Origin: Methylobacterium sp. Leaf123
GTDB taxonomy: Bacteria > Pseudomonadota > Alphaproteobacteria > Rhizobiales > Beijerinckiaceae
Direction: 5' to 3'
Assembly: GCF_001423405.1 (NCBI RefSeq)
Contig: NZ_LMNS01000039.1
Location: 189,975 to 253,974 of the forward strand
DNA length: 64,000 nt
Both the position numbers and the translations under genes were made by a program. Shown piece after piece: positions 16,669 to 28,915 of the stretch (its first letter is position 1; every line of letters starts with the position of its first letter). The notes below the pieces were generated by a model that saw only the letters and a list, made by a program, of their open reading frames with translations, was not told the DNA's origin and did no database searches.

Positions 16669-18294
16669 CTACCCGACCCCGGTCGGCCCATCGATCACGC
16701 GGCGCACCCGACGGGCCAGCTCCATCCGCTTGTAGGGCTTGTTGATGATCTCGAACTCGGTGCCGCCCGCGTCGGTGCGCTCCATCGAGGCCTCGGCGTA
16801 GCCCGTGGTGAGCAGCACCTTGATCTTCGGCTGCCGCTCCCGCGCGGCGCGGGCCAGCATCACGCCGTTCATGCCGCCGGGCATGATCAGGTCGGTGAAC
16901 AGCAGGTCGATGCGCCCCTCGCCGTCGAGGATGTCGAGCGCCGCCTTGGGACCGTCGACGACGGTGACCTTGTAGCCGAAATCCTCCAGGATGATGCCGG
17001 CGGTCTCGGCCACGTCGGGCCGGTCGTCCACCACGAGCACCGTCTCGGTGCCGTGCCGGTCGGCGGCGCGGATCGTCGGCTTCTGCTCCTCCTCGGCCTT
17101 CTGGTCGGAGGCGGGGAACAGGAGCCGCACCGTCGTGCCGTGCCCGACCTCGGAATAGATCTTCACCGAGCCGCCGGATTGCTTGGCAAAGCCGTAGACC
17201 ATGGCGAGGCCGAGCCCTGTGCCTTTGCCCTCGCCCTTCGTGGTGAAGAACGGCTCCATGACGCGGGCCAGGATCTCGGACGGCATGCCGGTTCCGGTAT
17301 CGGTCACCGAGATCACAACGTAGGCGCCCGGCGGCACCGTCTTGTAGAGCGCGGTGTCCTCGTCCTCGATCAGCAGGTTCTCGGTCCGCACCGTTACCGA
17401 ACCGCCCTCCGGCATCGCGTCGCGGGCGTTGATCAGCACGTTGAGCAGGGCGACCTCGGCCTGGGTCGGGTCGATGCGGGTGGTCCAGAGATCGGGCGCG
17501 AGGACGGATTTCAGGACGACGTCGTCGCCGAGCGTCCGCCCGGCCATCTCGCCCATGCTCTCGACGAGGCCGTTGAGGTTCAAGAGCCGCCCTTCCAGCC
17601 GCTGCTTGCGCGAGAAGGCGAGAAGCTGGTGGGTGAGCTTGGCCGCCCGGTCGGTCGCCGCCCGCACCGCCTCACCGGCCCGGCGCATCCGCGGCACGTT
17701 GAGGGTGGGATGGTCGAGCAGCGCCAGCATCACCTCGTTATGGCCCGACACGACTTGGAGCAGGTTGTTGAAATCGTGGGCGATGCCGCCGGTGAGCTGG
17801 CCGAGGCTCTCCATCTTCTGGGCTTGGTGCAGCGATTCCTCCGCGTCGCGGCGGCGCGACACGTCGAGCTGCGAGCCGAAGAAGTAGACGAGGTCGCCCG
17901 AGCGGTTGAACACCGGGCTGACGAACAGCGCGTTCCAGAACGACGAGCCGTCCTTGCGGTAGTTCAGGATCTCGGCGGCGAATTCCCGATGCTCCCGGAT
18001 GGCGTCGCGCACCTCCGAGACGGTGTCGCGGTCCGTATCCGGGCCCTGGAGGAAGCGGCAATTCGATCCGATCAGCTCCTCGGCCGAGTAGCCCGTCATC
18101 CGGATGAAGGCGCGGTTGGCGAAGATGATCGGGTTGTCCGGCTGGTGCGGATCGGTGACGATCATCGGCATGCGCGTCGTCTCGACGGCCGCGAAGAAGA
18201 TGTCGTGATGCTGATCGACGACGCCCGAGGCGCCGCTGCCGGTGACAGGCGTATTCGGCCCGGGTGCCCTGGGCTTTTCGGGTGACGAGGGCAT
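16669..18294 (-). CDS. Blue-light (LOV) hybrid sensor histidine kinase
   Basis: The 541-residue cytosolic sensor kinase has an N-terminal LOV/PAS domain (about 30-150) with the photochemical motif GSNCRFLQG. Cys79 is the residue that forms the flavin adduct in LOV proteins. A HisKA region follows with His173 in GGIAHDFNNLL, then an HATPase domain with the N box around Asn285/Asn289 and G boxes DTGTGMP and GKGTGLGLAM. A fused C-terminal receiver domain carries Asp468 in LLFTDLIMPGG. No membrane helix is visible. The start at MPSSPEKP (18294) was chosen as the first ATG with normal composition. No separate output regulator lies next to it. Confidence 0.92.
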   Translation of the reverse strand: MPSSPEKPRAPGPNTPVTGSGASGVVDQHHDIFFAAVETTRMPMIVTDPHQPDNPIIFANRAFIRMTGYSAEELIGSNCRFLQGPDTDRDTVSEVRDAIREHREFAAEILNYRKDGSSFWNALFVSPVFNRSGDLVYFFGSQLDVSRRRDAEESLHQAQKMESLGQLTGGIAHDFNNLLQVVSGHNEVMLALLDHPTLNVPRMRRAGEAVRAATDRAAKLTHQLLAFSRKQRLEGRLLNLNGLVESMGEMAGRTLGDDVVLKSVLAPDLWTTRIDPTQAEVALLNVLINARDAMPEGGSVTVRTENLLIEDEDTALYKTVPPGAYVVISVTDTGTGMPSEILARVMEPFFTTKGEGKGTGLGLAMVYGFAKQSGGSVKIYSEVGHGTTVRLLFPASDQKAEEEQKPTIRAADRHGTETVLVVDDRPDVAETAGIILEDFGYKVTVVDGPKAALDILDGEGRIDLLFTDLIMPGGMNGVMLARAARERQPKIKVLLTTGYAEASMERTDAGGTEFEIINKPYKRMELARRVRRVIDGPTGVG

Positions 18295-18473
18295 CGTAAC
18301 TTTCCAGCGGGGACGACCCACTGGGTCGGATTGCGCGTATCAATCCGATGCGGCGACCGCTCGTTCCATGGGAAGCGACGGCTTGAACGCTTCGTGACCG
18401 GCAGGACGCCGCGGAGCGGTCTCTCAGCTTGGCGGCCGCCGGACCCGGTGAGCCGGGTCCGGCGATGACGGGA

Positions 18474-19877
18474 TCAGACGTGGATCGCGCGCTTGTCGAC
18501 GGCGAGCGCGGCTTCCTTGATCGCCTCGGTCAGCGTCGGGTGGGCGTGGCAGGTGCGGGCGATGTCCTCGGCGGAGGCCGCGAACTCCATCGCCACCGCG
18601 ACCTCGGCGATGAGGTTGCCGGCATCCGCTCCGACGATGTGCACGCCGAGCACCCGGTCGGTCTGCGCATCCGCGAGGATCTTCACGAAGCCGTCGGTGG
18701 TGCCGTTGGCCTTGGCCCGGCCGTTGGCGGTGAAGGGGAACTTGCCGACGTTGTAGGCGATCCCGTCCTTCTTCAGCTCCTCCTCAGTCTTGCCGACCGA
18801 GGCAACCTCGGGGAAGGTGTAGACCACGTTCGGGATCACGCCGTAATTCACGTGGCCCGACTGTCCGGCCAGGATCTCGGCGACCGCGACGCCCTCGTCC
18901 TCCGCCTTGTGGGCGAGCATCGGCCCGGCGATCACGTCGCCGATGGCGTAGATGCCGGTGACGTTGGTGGCGTAGTGCGCGTCGGTCTCGATGCGGCCCT
19001 TGTCGTCGGTTGCCACACCCACCGTCTCGAGCCCGAGCCCTTCCGTGTAGGGCACGCGGCCGATGGCCACGAGCACCACGTCGGCCTCGAGCTTCTCCGG
19101 CTCGCCGCCCTGCGCCGGCTCGACCGTGATGGTCGCGCGGCCCTTCTTGCCGACCTCGACACCGGTCACCTTGGTCGAGAGCTTGAAGACCATGCCCTGC
19201 TTGGCCAGGATGCGCTGGAACTGCTTGCCGACCTCGCCGTCCATGCCCGGTAGCACGCGGTCGAGATACTCGATCACCGTCACCTCGGCGCCGAGGCGGC
19301 GCCAGACCGAGCCGAGTTCGAGCCCGATCACGCCCGCGCCGATCACCACGAGGCGCTTGGGCACCTCGGCGAGTTCGAGCGCGCCGGTGGAGGACACCAC
19401 CGTCTTCTCGTCGATCTCGACGCCCGGCAGCCGGGTCACGTCGGAGCCGGTGGCGATGACGATGCTCTTCGTCTCCAGCAACTGGTTGCCGCCGTCATCC
19501 GAGATCACCTCGACGCGTCCGGCTCCGGCGATGCGGCCGCGGCCGTGATAGGTATCGACCTTGTTCTTCTTGAGCAGGAACTCGACGCCCTTGGTGTTGC
19601 CGTCGACGCCGCTCTGCTTGAAGCTCTGCATCTTGGTCAGGTCGAGCTTGGGCGTGCCGACATCGATGCCCAGATCACCGAAATGCTTGTTGGCCTCCTC
19701 GAAGGCTTCCGAGGCGTGCAGCAGCGCCTTGGACGGGATGCAGCCGACATTGAGGCAGGTGCCGCCGTGGGTCGCCCGCTTCTCGACCACCGCGGTCTTC
19801 AGCCCGAGCTGGGCCGCGCGGATGGCGCAGACATAGCCGCCGGGGCCGGTGCCGATGACGATGAGATCGTAGGACAT
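18474..19877 (-). CDS. lpdA: Dihydrolipoamide dehydrogenase (E3)
   Basis: This 467-residue flavoprotein re-oxidises dihydrolipoamide on the E2 component and passes electrons to NAD+. It has the FAD site MSYDLIVIGTGPGGYVCAIR, redox-active Cys41 and Cys46 (GGTCLNVGCIPSK), an NAD fold (LVVIGAGVIGLELGSVWRRL), and a C-terminal interface with the active His/Glu (CHAHPTLTEAIKEA). It is the last gene of the 2-oxoglutarate dehydrogenase cluster, about 195 bp after sucB, with a possible small ORF between them. Confidence 0.97.
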   Translation of the reverse strand: MSYDLIVIGTGPGGYVCAIRAAQLGLKTAVVEKRATHGGTCLNVGCIPSKALLHASEAFEEANKHFGDLGIDVGTPKLDLTKMQSFKQSGVDGNTKGVEFLLKKNKVDTYHGRGRIAGAGRVEVISDDGGNQLLETKSIVIATGSDVTRLPGVEIDEKTVVSSTGALELAEVPKRLVVIGAGVIGLELGSVWRRLGAEVTVIEYLDRVLPGMDGEVGKQFQRILAKQGMVFKLSTKVTGVEVGKKGRATITVEPAQGGEPEKLEADVVLVAIGRVPYTEGLGLETVGVATDDKGRIETDAHYATNVTGIYAIGDVIAGPMLAHKAEDEGVAVAEILAGQSGHVNYGVIPNVVYTFPEVASVGKTEEELKKDGIAYNVGKFPFTANGRAKANGTTDGFVKILADAQTDRVLGVHIVGADAGNLIAEVAVAMEFAASAEDIARTCHAHPTLTEAIKEAALAVDKRAIHV

Positions 19878-19882
19878 GCAGT

Positions 19883-20056
19883 CTACCTGATACGGCGAAA
19901 GAGAAGGTGGATCGGCCAGCGCGTCGCGCGAAACGCGATGAACAGCGCTAGGCAGAGCGCCGCCAGGAACGACGCCGAGGATGCCGCAGCAAACAGCCGG
20001 TGCAGCGGTTCGAAATCACCCGCCGCGGCAGCGGGCCCGCTCAGGCGAGCGGGCAC
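19883..20056 (-). CDS. Possible 57-residue membrane protein between sucB and lpdA
   Basis: A GTG at 20056 opens a frame starting VPARLSGPAAAAGDFEPLHR, followed by a hydrophobic helix (about residues 27-43: ASSASFLAALCLALFIA) and a basic tail (FRATRWPIHLLFRRIR), then TAG. The arrangement (one membrane helix with a positive-inside C-terminus) and the exact fit between sucB and lpdA, ending 5 bp before the lpdA start, suggest a real gene. The non-ATG start and lack of a strong ribosome site leave doubt. Function is unknown. Confidence 0.4.
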   Translation of the reverse strand: MPARLSGPAAAAGDFEPLHRLFAAASSASFLAALCLALFIAFRATRWPIHLLFRRIR

Positions 20057-20072
20057 CGCGGATCGACCAATC

Positions 20073-21398
20073 TTAGAGGTCGAGGACGAGGCGAGCCGGA
20101 TCCTCCAGGGCTTCCTTGACGCGAACGAGGAAGGTCACGGCCTCCTTCCCGTCGACGATGCGGTGATCGTAGGAGAGCGCCAGATACATCATCGGCCGCG
20201 CCTCGATTTTTCCGCCCCGCACGACAGGGCGTTCTTCGATGCGGTGCATGCCCAAAATGCCCGATTGCGGGGCGTTGAGGATCGGCGTCGACATCAGCGA
20301 GCCGTAGATGCCGCCATTGGTGATCGTGAAGGTGCCGCCCTGCATCTCGTCGATGGAGAGCTTGCCCTCGCGGGCCTTCTTGCCGAAGCCGGCGATCTTC
20401 TTCTCGATGCCGGCAATCGAGAGGTCGTCGGCGTCGCGCACCACCGGCACGACGAGGCCCTTATCGGTGCCAACCGCGATGCCGATATGGTAGTAGTTCT
20501 TGTAGACGAGGTCCTGCCCGTCGATCTCGGCATTGACCGCCGGCACGTCCTTGAGGGCGCCGATCACCGCCTTGGTGAAGAAGCCCATGAAGCCGAGCTT
20601 CGTGCCGTGCTTCTTCTCGAAGATGTCCTTGTACTGCGAGCGCATCGCCATCACCGCGCCCATGTCCACGTCGTTGAACGTGGTCAGCATCGCCGCCGTT
20701 TCCTGGGCGCTCTTGAGGCGCTTGGCGATGGTCTGGCGCAGCTTGGTCATCCGCACGCGCTCTTCGCGCGCGGCGTCGTCCGGCGCGGAGGGGGCGCGCG
20801 GCGGGGCCTTCGTCTCGCTCTTGGCTTCCTGAGCCGGCGCCTTCTGGCCGTTCTTGTCGATCGCGGCGAGCATGTCGCCCTTGGTCACGCGGCCGTCCTT
20901 GCCGCTGCCGTTGAGGCTGGCCGGATCGATGCCGGATTCGCGGGCGAGCTTGGCCACCGCCGGGCCGCTGTCGTCGGCCGGGCGCCCGTCCGTGGGCGGG
21001 GCGTCGCCGTGGCTGCCATAGGAGGCGGAGGATTCCTGGGCGCGCGCGTCGTCCTTGGCCGGCTTGCTCTCGCCCTTCTCCTCGCGGGATTGCGTCTTCG
21101 TCTCGGCCGGCTCGGCGCTCTTCGGAGCGGGCTTCGCGTCCGATTTTCCTGAACCCTTGCCGCCCTCGACGATCGAGCCGAGCACCGCGCCGGGCTCCAC
21201 CGTCTCGCCGTCCTTGACGAGGATCTCGCCGAGTTCGCCCGCGGCCGGGGCGTTCACTTCAAGGGTGACCTTGTCGGTCTCGAGTTCGACGAGGGGCTCG
21301 TCGGCGGCCACGGTGTCGCCGGGCTTCTTGAACCAGCGGCCGATCGTGGCCTCACTGACGGATTCGCCGAGCGTGGGGACGAGGATGTCGGTCGCCAT
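20073..21398 (-). CDS. sucB: 2-oxoglutarate dehydrogenase E2, dihydrolipoyl succinyltransferase
   Basis: The 441-residue E2 core protein has an N-terminal lipoyl domain with the lipoylated Lys43 in ELETDKVTLEV. A long Ala/Lys/Glu/Pro linker follows, then a peripheral E3/E1-binding domain at about 145-185 (KLARESGIDPASLNGSGKDG). The catalytic domain has the active-site His412 and Asp416 (YDHRIVDGKEAV). It transfers the succinyl group to CoA. sucA lies about 80 bp upstream on the same strand. Confidence 0.97.
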   Translation of the reverse strand: MATDILVPTLGESVSEATIGRWFKKPGDTVAADEPLVELETDKVTLEVNAPAAGELGEILVKDGETVEPGAVLGSIVEGGKGSGKSDAKPAPKSAEPAETKTQSREEKGESKPAKDDARAQESSASYGSHGDAPPTDGRPADDSGPAVAKLARESGIDPASLNGSGKDGRVTKGDMLAAIDKNGQKAPAQEAKSETKAPPRAPSAPDDAAREERVRMTKLRQTIAKRLKSAQETAAMLTTFNDVDMGAVMAMRSQYKDIFEKKHGTKLGFMGFFTKAVIGALKDVPAVNAEIDGQDLVYKNYYHIGIAVGTDKGLVVPVVRDADDLSIAGIEKKIAGFGKKAREGKLSIDEMQGGTFTITNGGIYGSLMSTPILNAPQSGILGMHRIEERPVVRGGKIEARPMMYLALSYDHRIVDGKEAVTFLVRVKEALEDPARLVLDL

Positions 21399-21481
21399 AA
21401 TATGTCTTCACCGCAGTTTCGGGGCGCGCATCGAGCCGGCGCGGCCCCGGTTGGTGGGTCGGTCGAAAAGGGCCGGCGGCG

Positions 21482-24472
<2,991 letters not shown>

Positions 24473-24697
24473 CGCTGCCTGTCCTGCCGCTCGGGCGGCG
24501 CTGTCTTGAGCCTGCCGCCGCGTCGAGTTCGATCCGGCGCGTCGATCCGAACGAGGTCTCAGAACCCCGCTTCGCGCCTCCGGATCAGGCCGGGGCACGG
24601 TCGCGCCCCGACATGTTCTTCCATATGGGTCGCCCGAGCACGCGTGCGGTGCAACACAGCCGCGCAGGTCCCGGTTACAGACCCCCTCAACTCTTCA

Positions 24698-25585
24698 TCA
24701 CCTGGACTTCAACACGTCCACGAGCGTGGAGCCGAGCCGGGCCGGCGAGGGCGAGACGCGGATGCCCGCGGCTTCCATCGCCGCGATCTTGTCCTCGGCG
24801 CCACCCTTGCCGCCGGAGATGATCGCGCCGGCATGGCCCATGCGGCGGCCGGGGGGCGCCGTGCGGCCGGCGATGAAGCCGACCATCGGCTTCTTGCGGC
24901 CGCGCTTGGCCTCGTCGGCCAGGAACTGCGCCGCCTCTTCCTCGGCCGAGCCGCCGATCTCGCCGATCATCACGATCGACTCGGTCTTGGGGTCGGCCAG
25001 GAACAGCTCCAGCATGGCGATGAATTCGGTGCCCTTCACCGGATCGCCGCCGATGCCGACGGCGGTGGTCTGGCCGAGCCCCTCGACGGTGGTCTGGAAC
25101 ACCGCCTCGTAGGTCAGCGTGCCGGAGCGCGAGACGATGCCAACCGAGCCCGGCTTGAAGATGTTGGCCGGCATGATGCCGATCTTCGACTGGCCCGCGG
25201 TGACGACGCCGGGGCAGTTCGGCCCGATCAGGCGCGACTTCGAGCCTTCCAGCGCGCGCTTGACCCGCACCATGTCGAGCACCGGGATGCCCTCGGTGAT
25301 GCAGACGATCAGCGGAATCTCCGCCTGGATCGCCTCGCAGATCGCATCGGCCGCGCCCGGCGGCGGCACGTAGACGACGGAGGCGTCGGCGCCGGTGGCC
25401 TCGCGCGCCTCGGCCACGGTGTCGAACACCGGCAGGCCGAGATGGGTGGAGCCGCCCTTACCCGGGCTTGTGCCGCCGACCATCTTGGTGCCGTAGGCGA
25501 TGGCCTGCTCGGAATGGAAGGTGCCGTTCTTGCCGGTGAAGCCCTGGCAGATGACCTTGGTGTTCTGGTCGATGAGAATGGACAT
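24698..25585 (-). CDS. sucD: Succinyl-CoA synthetase alpha subunit
   Basis: The 295-residue subunit contains the CoA-binding Rossmann domain (VICQGFTGKNGTFHSEQAI) and the phosphohistidine loop GRRMGHAGAIISGGKG, with His251 as the phosphorylated residue. Together with SucC it makes ATP or GTP from succinyl-CoA. It begins 8 bp after the sucC stop, on the same strand, so the two are cotranscribed. Confidence 0.97.
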   Translation of the reverse strand: MSILIDQNTKVICQGFTGKNGTFHSEQAIAYGTKMVGGTSPGKGGSTHLGLPVFDTVAEAREATGADASVVYVPPPGAADAICEAIQAEIPLIVCITEGIPVLDMVRVKRALEGSKSRLIGPNCPGVVTAGQSKIGIMPANIFKPGSVGIVSRSGTLTYEAVFQTTVEGLGQTTAVGIGGDPVKGTEFIAMLELFLADPKTESIVMIGEIGGSAEEEAAQFLADEAKRGRKKPMVGFIAGRTAPPGRRMGHAGAIISGGKGGAEDKIAAMEAAGIRVSPSPARLGSTLVDVLKSR

Positions 25586-25593
25586 CTGTCAGC

Positions 25594-26790
25594 TCAACCC
25601 TTCTTCACGGCGGCGACGATCTTCTGCGCGGCGTCGTCCAGATCATCCGCGGGGATGACGTTGAGGCCGGAGTTCCGGATGATCTCCTTGCCCTCCTCGA
25701 CGTTGGTGCCTTCCAGGCGCACCACGAGCGGCACTTCGAGGCCGACCGCCTTCACCGCCGTGATCACGCCGCGGGCGATGACGTCGCATTTCATGATCCC
25801 GCCGAAGATGTTGACGAGGATGCCCTTCACCTGCGGGTCGGCGGTGATGATCTTGAAGGCCGCGGTGACCTTCTCCTCGGAGGCGCCGCCGCCGACATCG
25901 AGGAAGTTCGCCGGCTCCTCGCCGTAGAGCTTGATGATGTCGAGCGTCGCCATGGCGAGGCCGGCGCCGTTGACCATGCAGCCGATGGTGCCGTCGAGCG
26001 CGATATAGGCGAGGTCGTATTTCGAGGCCTCGATCTCCTTGGCGTCCTCCTCGGTCTCATCGCGCAGGGCGACGATCTCGGGGTGGCGGTAGAGGGCGTT
26101 CGAGTCGAAGGAGATCTTGGCGTCGAGGCACTTGAGACCGCCCTCGCCGGTGAGCACCAGCGGGTTGATCTCCAGCATGCTCATGTCCTTGGCCGTGAAG
26201 GCCGCGTAGAGCTTCTCGGTGAGCGCGCCCGCTTCCTTGGCCTGGGGCCCGGACAGGCCGAGCGCCTTGGCGACGGCGCGGCCGTGATGGGGCATGATGC
26301 CGGTGGCCGGATCGACCGAGAAGGTGACGATCTTCTCAGGGCTGTCGTGGGCGACCTGCTCGATATCCATGCCGCCTTCCGTCGAGACGACGAAGGCGAC
26401 GCGGCCGGTCTCGCGATCGACCAGCATCGACAGATAAAACTCGGCGGCGATCGAGGCGCCTTCCTCGATGTAGAGGCGGTTGACCTGCTTGCCGGCCTCG
26501 CCGGTCTGCACGGTCACGAGCGTCTGCCCGAGCATCTCGCGGGCGAACTGCACCACCTCGTCCTTGGACTTGGTGACGCGCACGCCGCCCTTGGCGCCCT
26601 CGGGCGCGCCCTTGAAGGTGCCCTTGCCGCGCCCACCCGCATGGATCTGCGACTTCACCACCCAGACCGGGCCGCCGAGCTCATCGGCCGCCGCAGCGGC
26701 CTCCTCCGGCTTGAAGATCGGCACGCCGCGGGAGACGGGCAGGCCGAATTCCTTCAGGACAGCCTTTGCCTGGTATTCGTGGATGTTCAT
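25594..26790 (-). CDS. sucC: Succinyl-CoA synthetase beta subunit
   Basis: The 398-residue protein begins MNIHEYQAKAVLKEFGLPVS, the normal SucC start. It has an ATP-grasp domain (VVKSQIHAGGRGKGTFK, ARexamples near LEINPLVLTGEGG) and a C-terminal ligase domain (ILVNIFGGIMKCDVIARGVI). It binds nucleotide and succinate and pairs with SucD. It is located 76 bp after mdh on the same strand. Confidence 0.97.
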   Translation of the reverse strand: MNIHEYQAKAVLKEFGLPVSRGVPIFKPEEAAAAADELGGPVWVVKSQIHAGGRGKGTFKGAPEGAKGGVRVTKSKDEVVQFAREMLGQTLVTVQTGEAGKQVNRLYIEEGASIAAEFYLSMLVDRETGRVAFVVSTEGGMDIEQVAHDSPEKIVTFSVDPATGIMPHHGRAVAKALGLSGPQAKEAGALTEKLYAAFTAKDMSMLEINPLVLTGEGGLKCLDAKISFDSNALYRHPEIVALRDETEEDAKEIEASKYDLAYIALDGTIGCMVNGAGLAMATLDIIKLYGEEPANFLDVGGGASEEKVTAAFKIITADPQVKGILVNIFGGIMKCDVIARGVITAVKAVGLEVPLVVRLEGTNVEEGKEIIRNSGLNVIPADDLDDAAQKIVAAVKKG

Positions 26791-26866
26791 CGAGACCTCG
26801 TCGGACGGGCAGGAGGGAGGGCTGAGCGGGCGGCTCGAGCCTCCCGCCGCCGAGCCTGACGGCGCT

Positions 26867-27829
26867 TTAGGCGAGCTTGTCGTTGACGCTCTTGCAGGCC
26901 TCGATCAAGCCCTTCACGGAATTGACCGACTTCTCGAACATCGCCTTCTCGTCCTCGTTGAAGGTCACTTCGAGGACACGCTCGACGCCGTTCTCGCCGA
27001 TCACCACCGGCACGCCGACATAGAGGCCGTCGATGCCGTACTGGCCGTCGAGATAGGCTGCGCAGGGCAGCACCCGCTTCTTGTCGCGCAGGTAGCTCTC
27101 GGCCATCGCGATGGCGGAGGCGGCGGGGGCGTAGAAGGCCGAGCCGGTCTTGAGGAGGTTGACGATCTCGCCGCCGCCCTTGCGGGTGCGCTCGACCATG
27201 GTGTCGAGCTTCTCCTGGGTGGTCCAGCCGAGCTTGACCAGATCGGTCAGAGGCACGCCGGCCACCGTCGAGTAGCGGGTCAGCGGCACCATGTCGTCGC
27301 CGTGGCCGCCGAGCACGAAGGCGGTCACGTCCTCGACCGAGACGCCGAACTCCTCGGCCAGGAAGTGGCGGAAGCGGGCGGAGTCGAGCACGCCGGCCAT
27401 GCCGACGACCTTGTTGGTGGGCAGCCCCGAGAACTTCTGCAGCGCCCACACCATCGCGTCGAGCGGGTTGGTGATGCAGATCACGAAGGCGTCGGGCGCG
27501 TGCGCCTTGATGCCGGCGCCGACCGCTTCCATCACCTTCAGGTTGATGCCGATGAGGTCGTCGCGGCTCATGCCGGGCTTGCGCGGCACGCCCGCCGTCA
27601 CGATCACCACGTCGGCCCCGGCAATCGCGGAATAGTCGCTGGCGCCCGAATACTTGGCGTCGAAGCCATCGACGGGAGCGGATTCGGCGATGTCGAGCGC
27701 CTTGCCCTGCGGCACGCCGTCGACAATGTCGAACAGCACCACGTCACCGAGTTCCTTGAGACCGGCGAGATGAGCCAGCGTGCCGCCGATCTGTCCGGCG
27801 CCGATGAGCGCGATCTTGCTGCGTGCCAT
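26867..27829 (-). CDS. mdh: Malate dehydrogenase
   Basis: The 320-residue NAD-dependent malate dehydrogenase is of the LDH-like type common in alphaproteobacteria. The N-terminal NAD fold is KIALIGAGQIGGTLAHLAG, substrate-binding arginines lie in VPRKPGMSRDDL, and the catalytic His176 is in GGHGDDMVPL. The start at MARSKIALIG (27829) matches the family; the longer frame upstream is noise. It is the first gene of mdh-sucCD-sucAB-lpdA, so its upstream region probably holds the main promoter for this TCA segment. Confidence 0.97.
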   Translation of the reverse strand: MARSKIALIGAGQIGGTLAHLAGLKELGDVVLFDIVDGVPQGKALDIAESAPVDGFDAKYSGASDYSAIAGADVVIVTAGVPRKPGMSRDDLIGINLKVMEAVGAGIKAHAPDAFVICITNPLDAMVWALQKFSGLPTNKVVGMAGVLDSARFRHFLAEEFGVSVEDVTAFVLGGHGDDMVPLTRYSTVAGVPLTDLVKLGWTTQEKLDTMVERTRKGGGEIVNLLKTGSAFYAPAASAIAMAESYLRDKKRVLPCAAYLDGQYGIDGLYVGVPVVIGENGVERVLEVTFNEDEKAMFEKSVNSVKGLIEACKSVNDKLA

Positions 27830-28180
27830 GGATGGTCTAGCCTCCGGTCGGAATTCGCGACGGTTCGGAAAGGGGAGCAGCGAGAGTGTGGATGGTGCGC
27901 TGCGTTCGAACCTTCGCCGATCAATTCTGATGGGGGCGGTGTTTGGCGGAAAAGCCACAGAGCTTCAACCCGACCCAGTTTCGGATGAGCGGGGCTGTAC
28001 CGAGGCCGGACGACGTGTCGAACCCGGAAGGTCTCAATAAAAGCTCCTTGTTTCCAGGGGCTTATGTCGCCCCGGCCGATCGAAGCGCAGCCGGCAAGGT
28101 GTCGGTGACAGGTTTTATATTCTGTCATTGAGTGGCATCCCGGTCCCGCCGCGATGCAGCACTGAGATCATATTCCGTAT
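27830..28180. other. Intergenic stretch upstream of mdh
   Basis: This 351-bp gap separates the TetR gene stop from mdh. It should contain the mdh operon promoter. I see an inverted repeat at 28106-28127 and AT-richer patches around 28030-28060 and 28106-28130, but no clear -35/-10 pair, riboswitch or coding frame. Confidence 0.5.
28106..28127. promoter_or_regulatory. Inverted repeat TGACAG-N10-CTGTCA, possible operator
   Basis: The perfect six-base arms at 28106-28111 and 28122-28127 flank an AT-rich spacer, about 55 bp after the TetR stop and 280 bp before mdh on the same strand. This is the shape of a dimeric regulator site. A short hairpin in the RNA is the other reading. Confidence 0.35.
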
Positions 28181-28915
28181 TCAGAAAGTCCCGGTCCGCA
28201 GCGCCCGCTGGATCGATTGGATCACCGCGCCGAGCCGGGCGTCGAGCAGGTCGCGGGGCACATCCGCGTCGTGCTGGATCGCGACCGGATGGGTGAAGCG
28301 GTAGCTCGCGTCGAAGATGACGGCGATGGCCCGTTCACGGTCGCGGGCGGCGAAGACGCCGGTGCCGATGCCTTCTTCCACCACGCGCTCGACGAGCGCG
28401 CGCAGCCGCACGCGATGGCGGCGGGCGATCGGACGGGAGGCGACGGTGGCATCGAGATGCACGGCGAACAGGTTCGGTTCGCGGGTCAGCATCTCGCTCT
28501 GTGCGCTGGCCAGCGCGCTGACGAAGCGCTCGATCTTGTCATCGGCCGGATCGGGCGCGTCGGCGATGCCGGCGAGTTCCGTCTCCAGATCGCGCAGCCA
28601 GCGCCCGGCGACGGCATCGAGCAGGGCGTCCTTCGAGGGGAAGTAGCGGTAGACATTGGCATGGGTCATGCCTGCTTCCGCCGCGACCGCGACCACCGTC
28701 ACCCGTTTCGGACCGAGCCGGGTCAGATGCTCCGTGGCGATGGCGAGCAGCCGGGCATCCGTCGAGACCGGTGTGGACCGGGCGCGGGCGGCCGGGCCGG
28801 TGAGGCGCGACGATCGCGGAGGGCTGCCACGGGGATCGGAGACCGGATCGCACGCCTCCCTCTCGCTCTCGGCCAGGGTGACGGGAAGGGTGAGAGATCC
28901 ATACGGCAACATCAT
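28181..28915 (-). CDS. TetR-family transcriptional regulator
   Basis: The N-terminal TetR DNA-binding domain is at about residues 50-105, with the recognition part VVAVAAEAGMTHANVYRYFP and SKDALLDAVAGRW. The C-terminal ligand/dimer domain is all-helical and has no recognisable ligand signature. The frame is open farther upstream to a TTG at 28957. The double ATG at 28915/28912 is the best start visible, though a Ser/Arg/Pro-rich lead of about 50 residues before the HTH is unusual and the true start may be internal. It is divergent from aroKB and lies upstream of mdh; the target is unknown. Confidence 0.8.
   Translation of the reverse strand: MMLPYGSLTLPVTLAESEREACDPVSDPRGSPPRSSRLTGPAARARSTPVSTDARLLAIATEHLTRLGPKRVTVVAVAAEAGMTHANVYRYFPSKDALLDAVAGRWLRDLETELAGIADAPDPADDKIERFVSALASAQSEMLTREPNLFAVHLDATVASRPIARRHRVRLRALVERVVEEGIGTGVFAARDRERAIAVIFDASYRFTHPVAIQHDADVPRDLLDARLGAVIQSIQRALRTGTF

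Noticed and set aside
27943..28131. Short plus-strand frame in the mdh upstream region
   Set aside because: No homologous look, no ribosome site, and it spans the inverted repeat; treated as non-coding.
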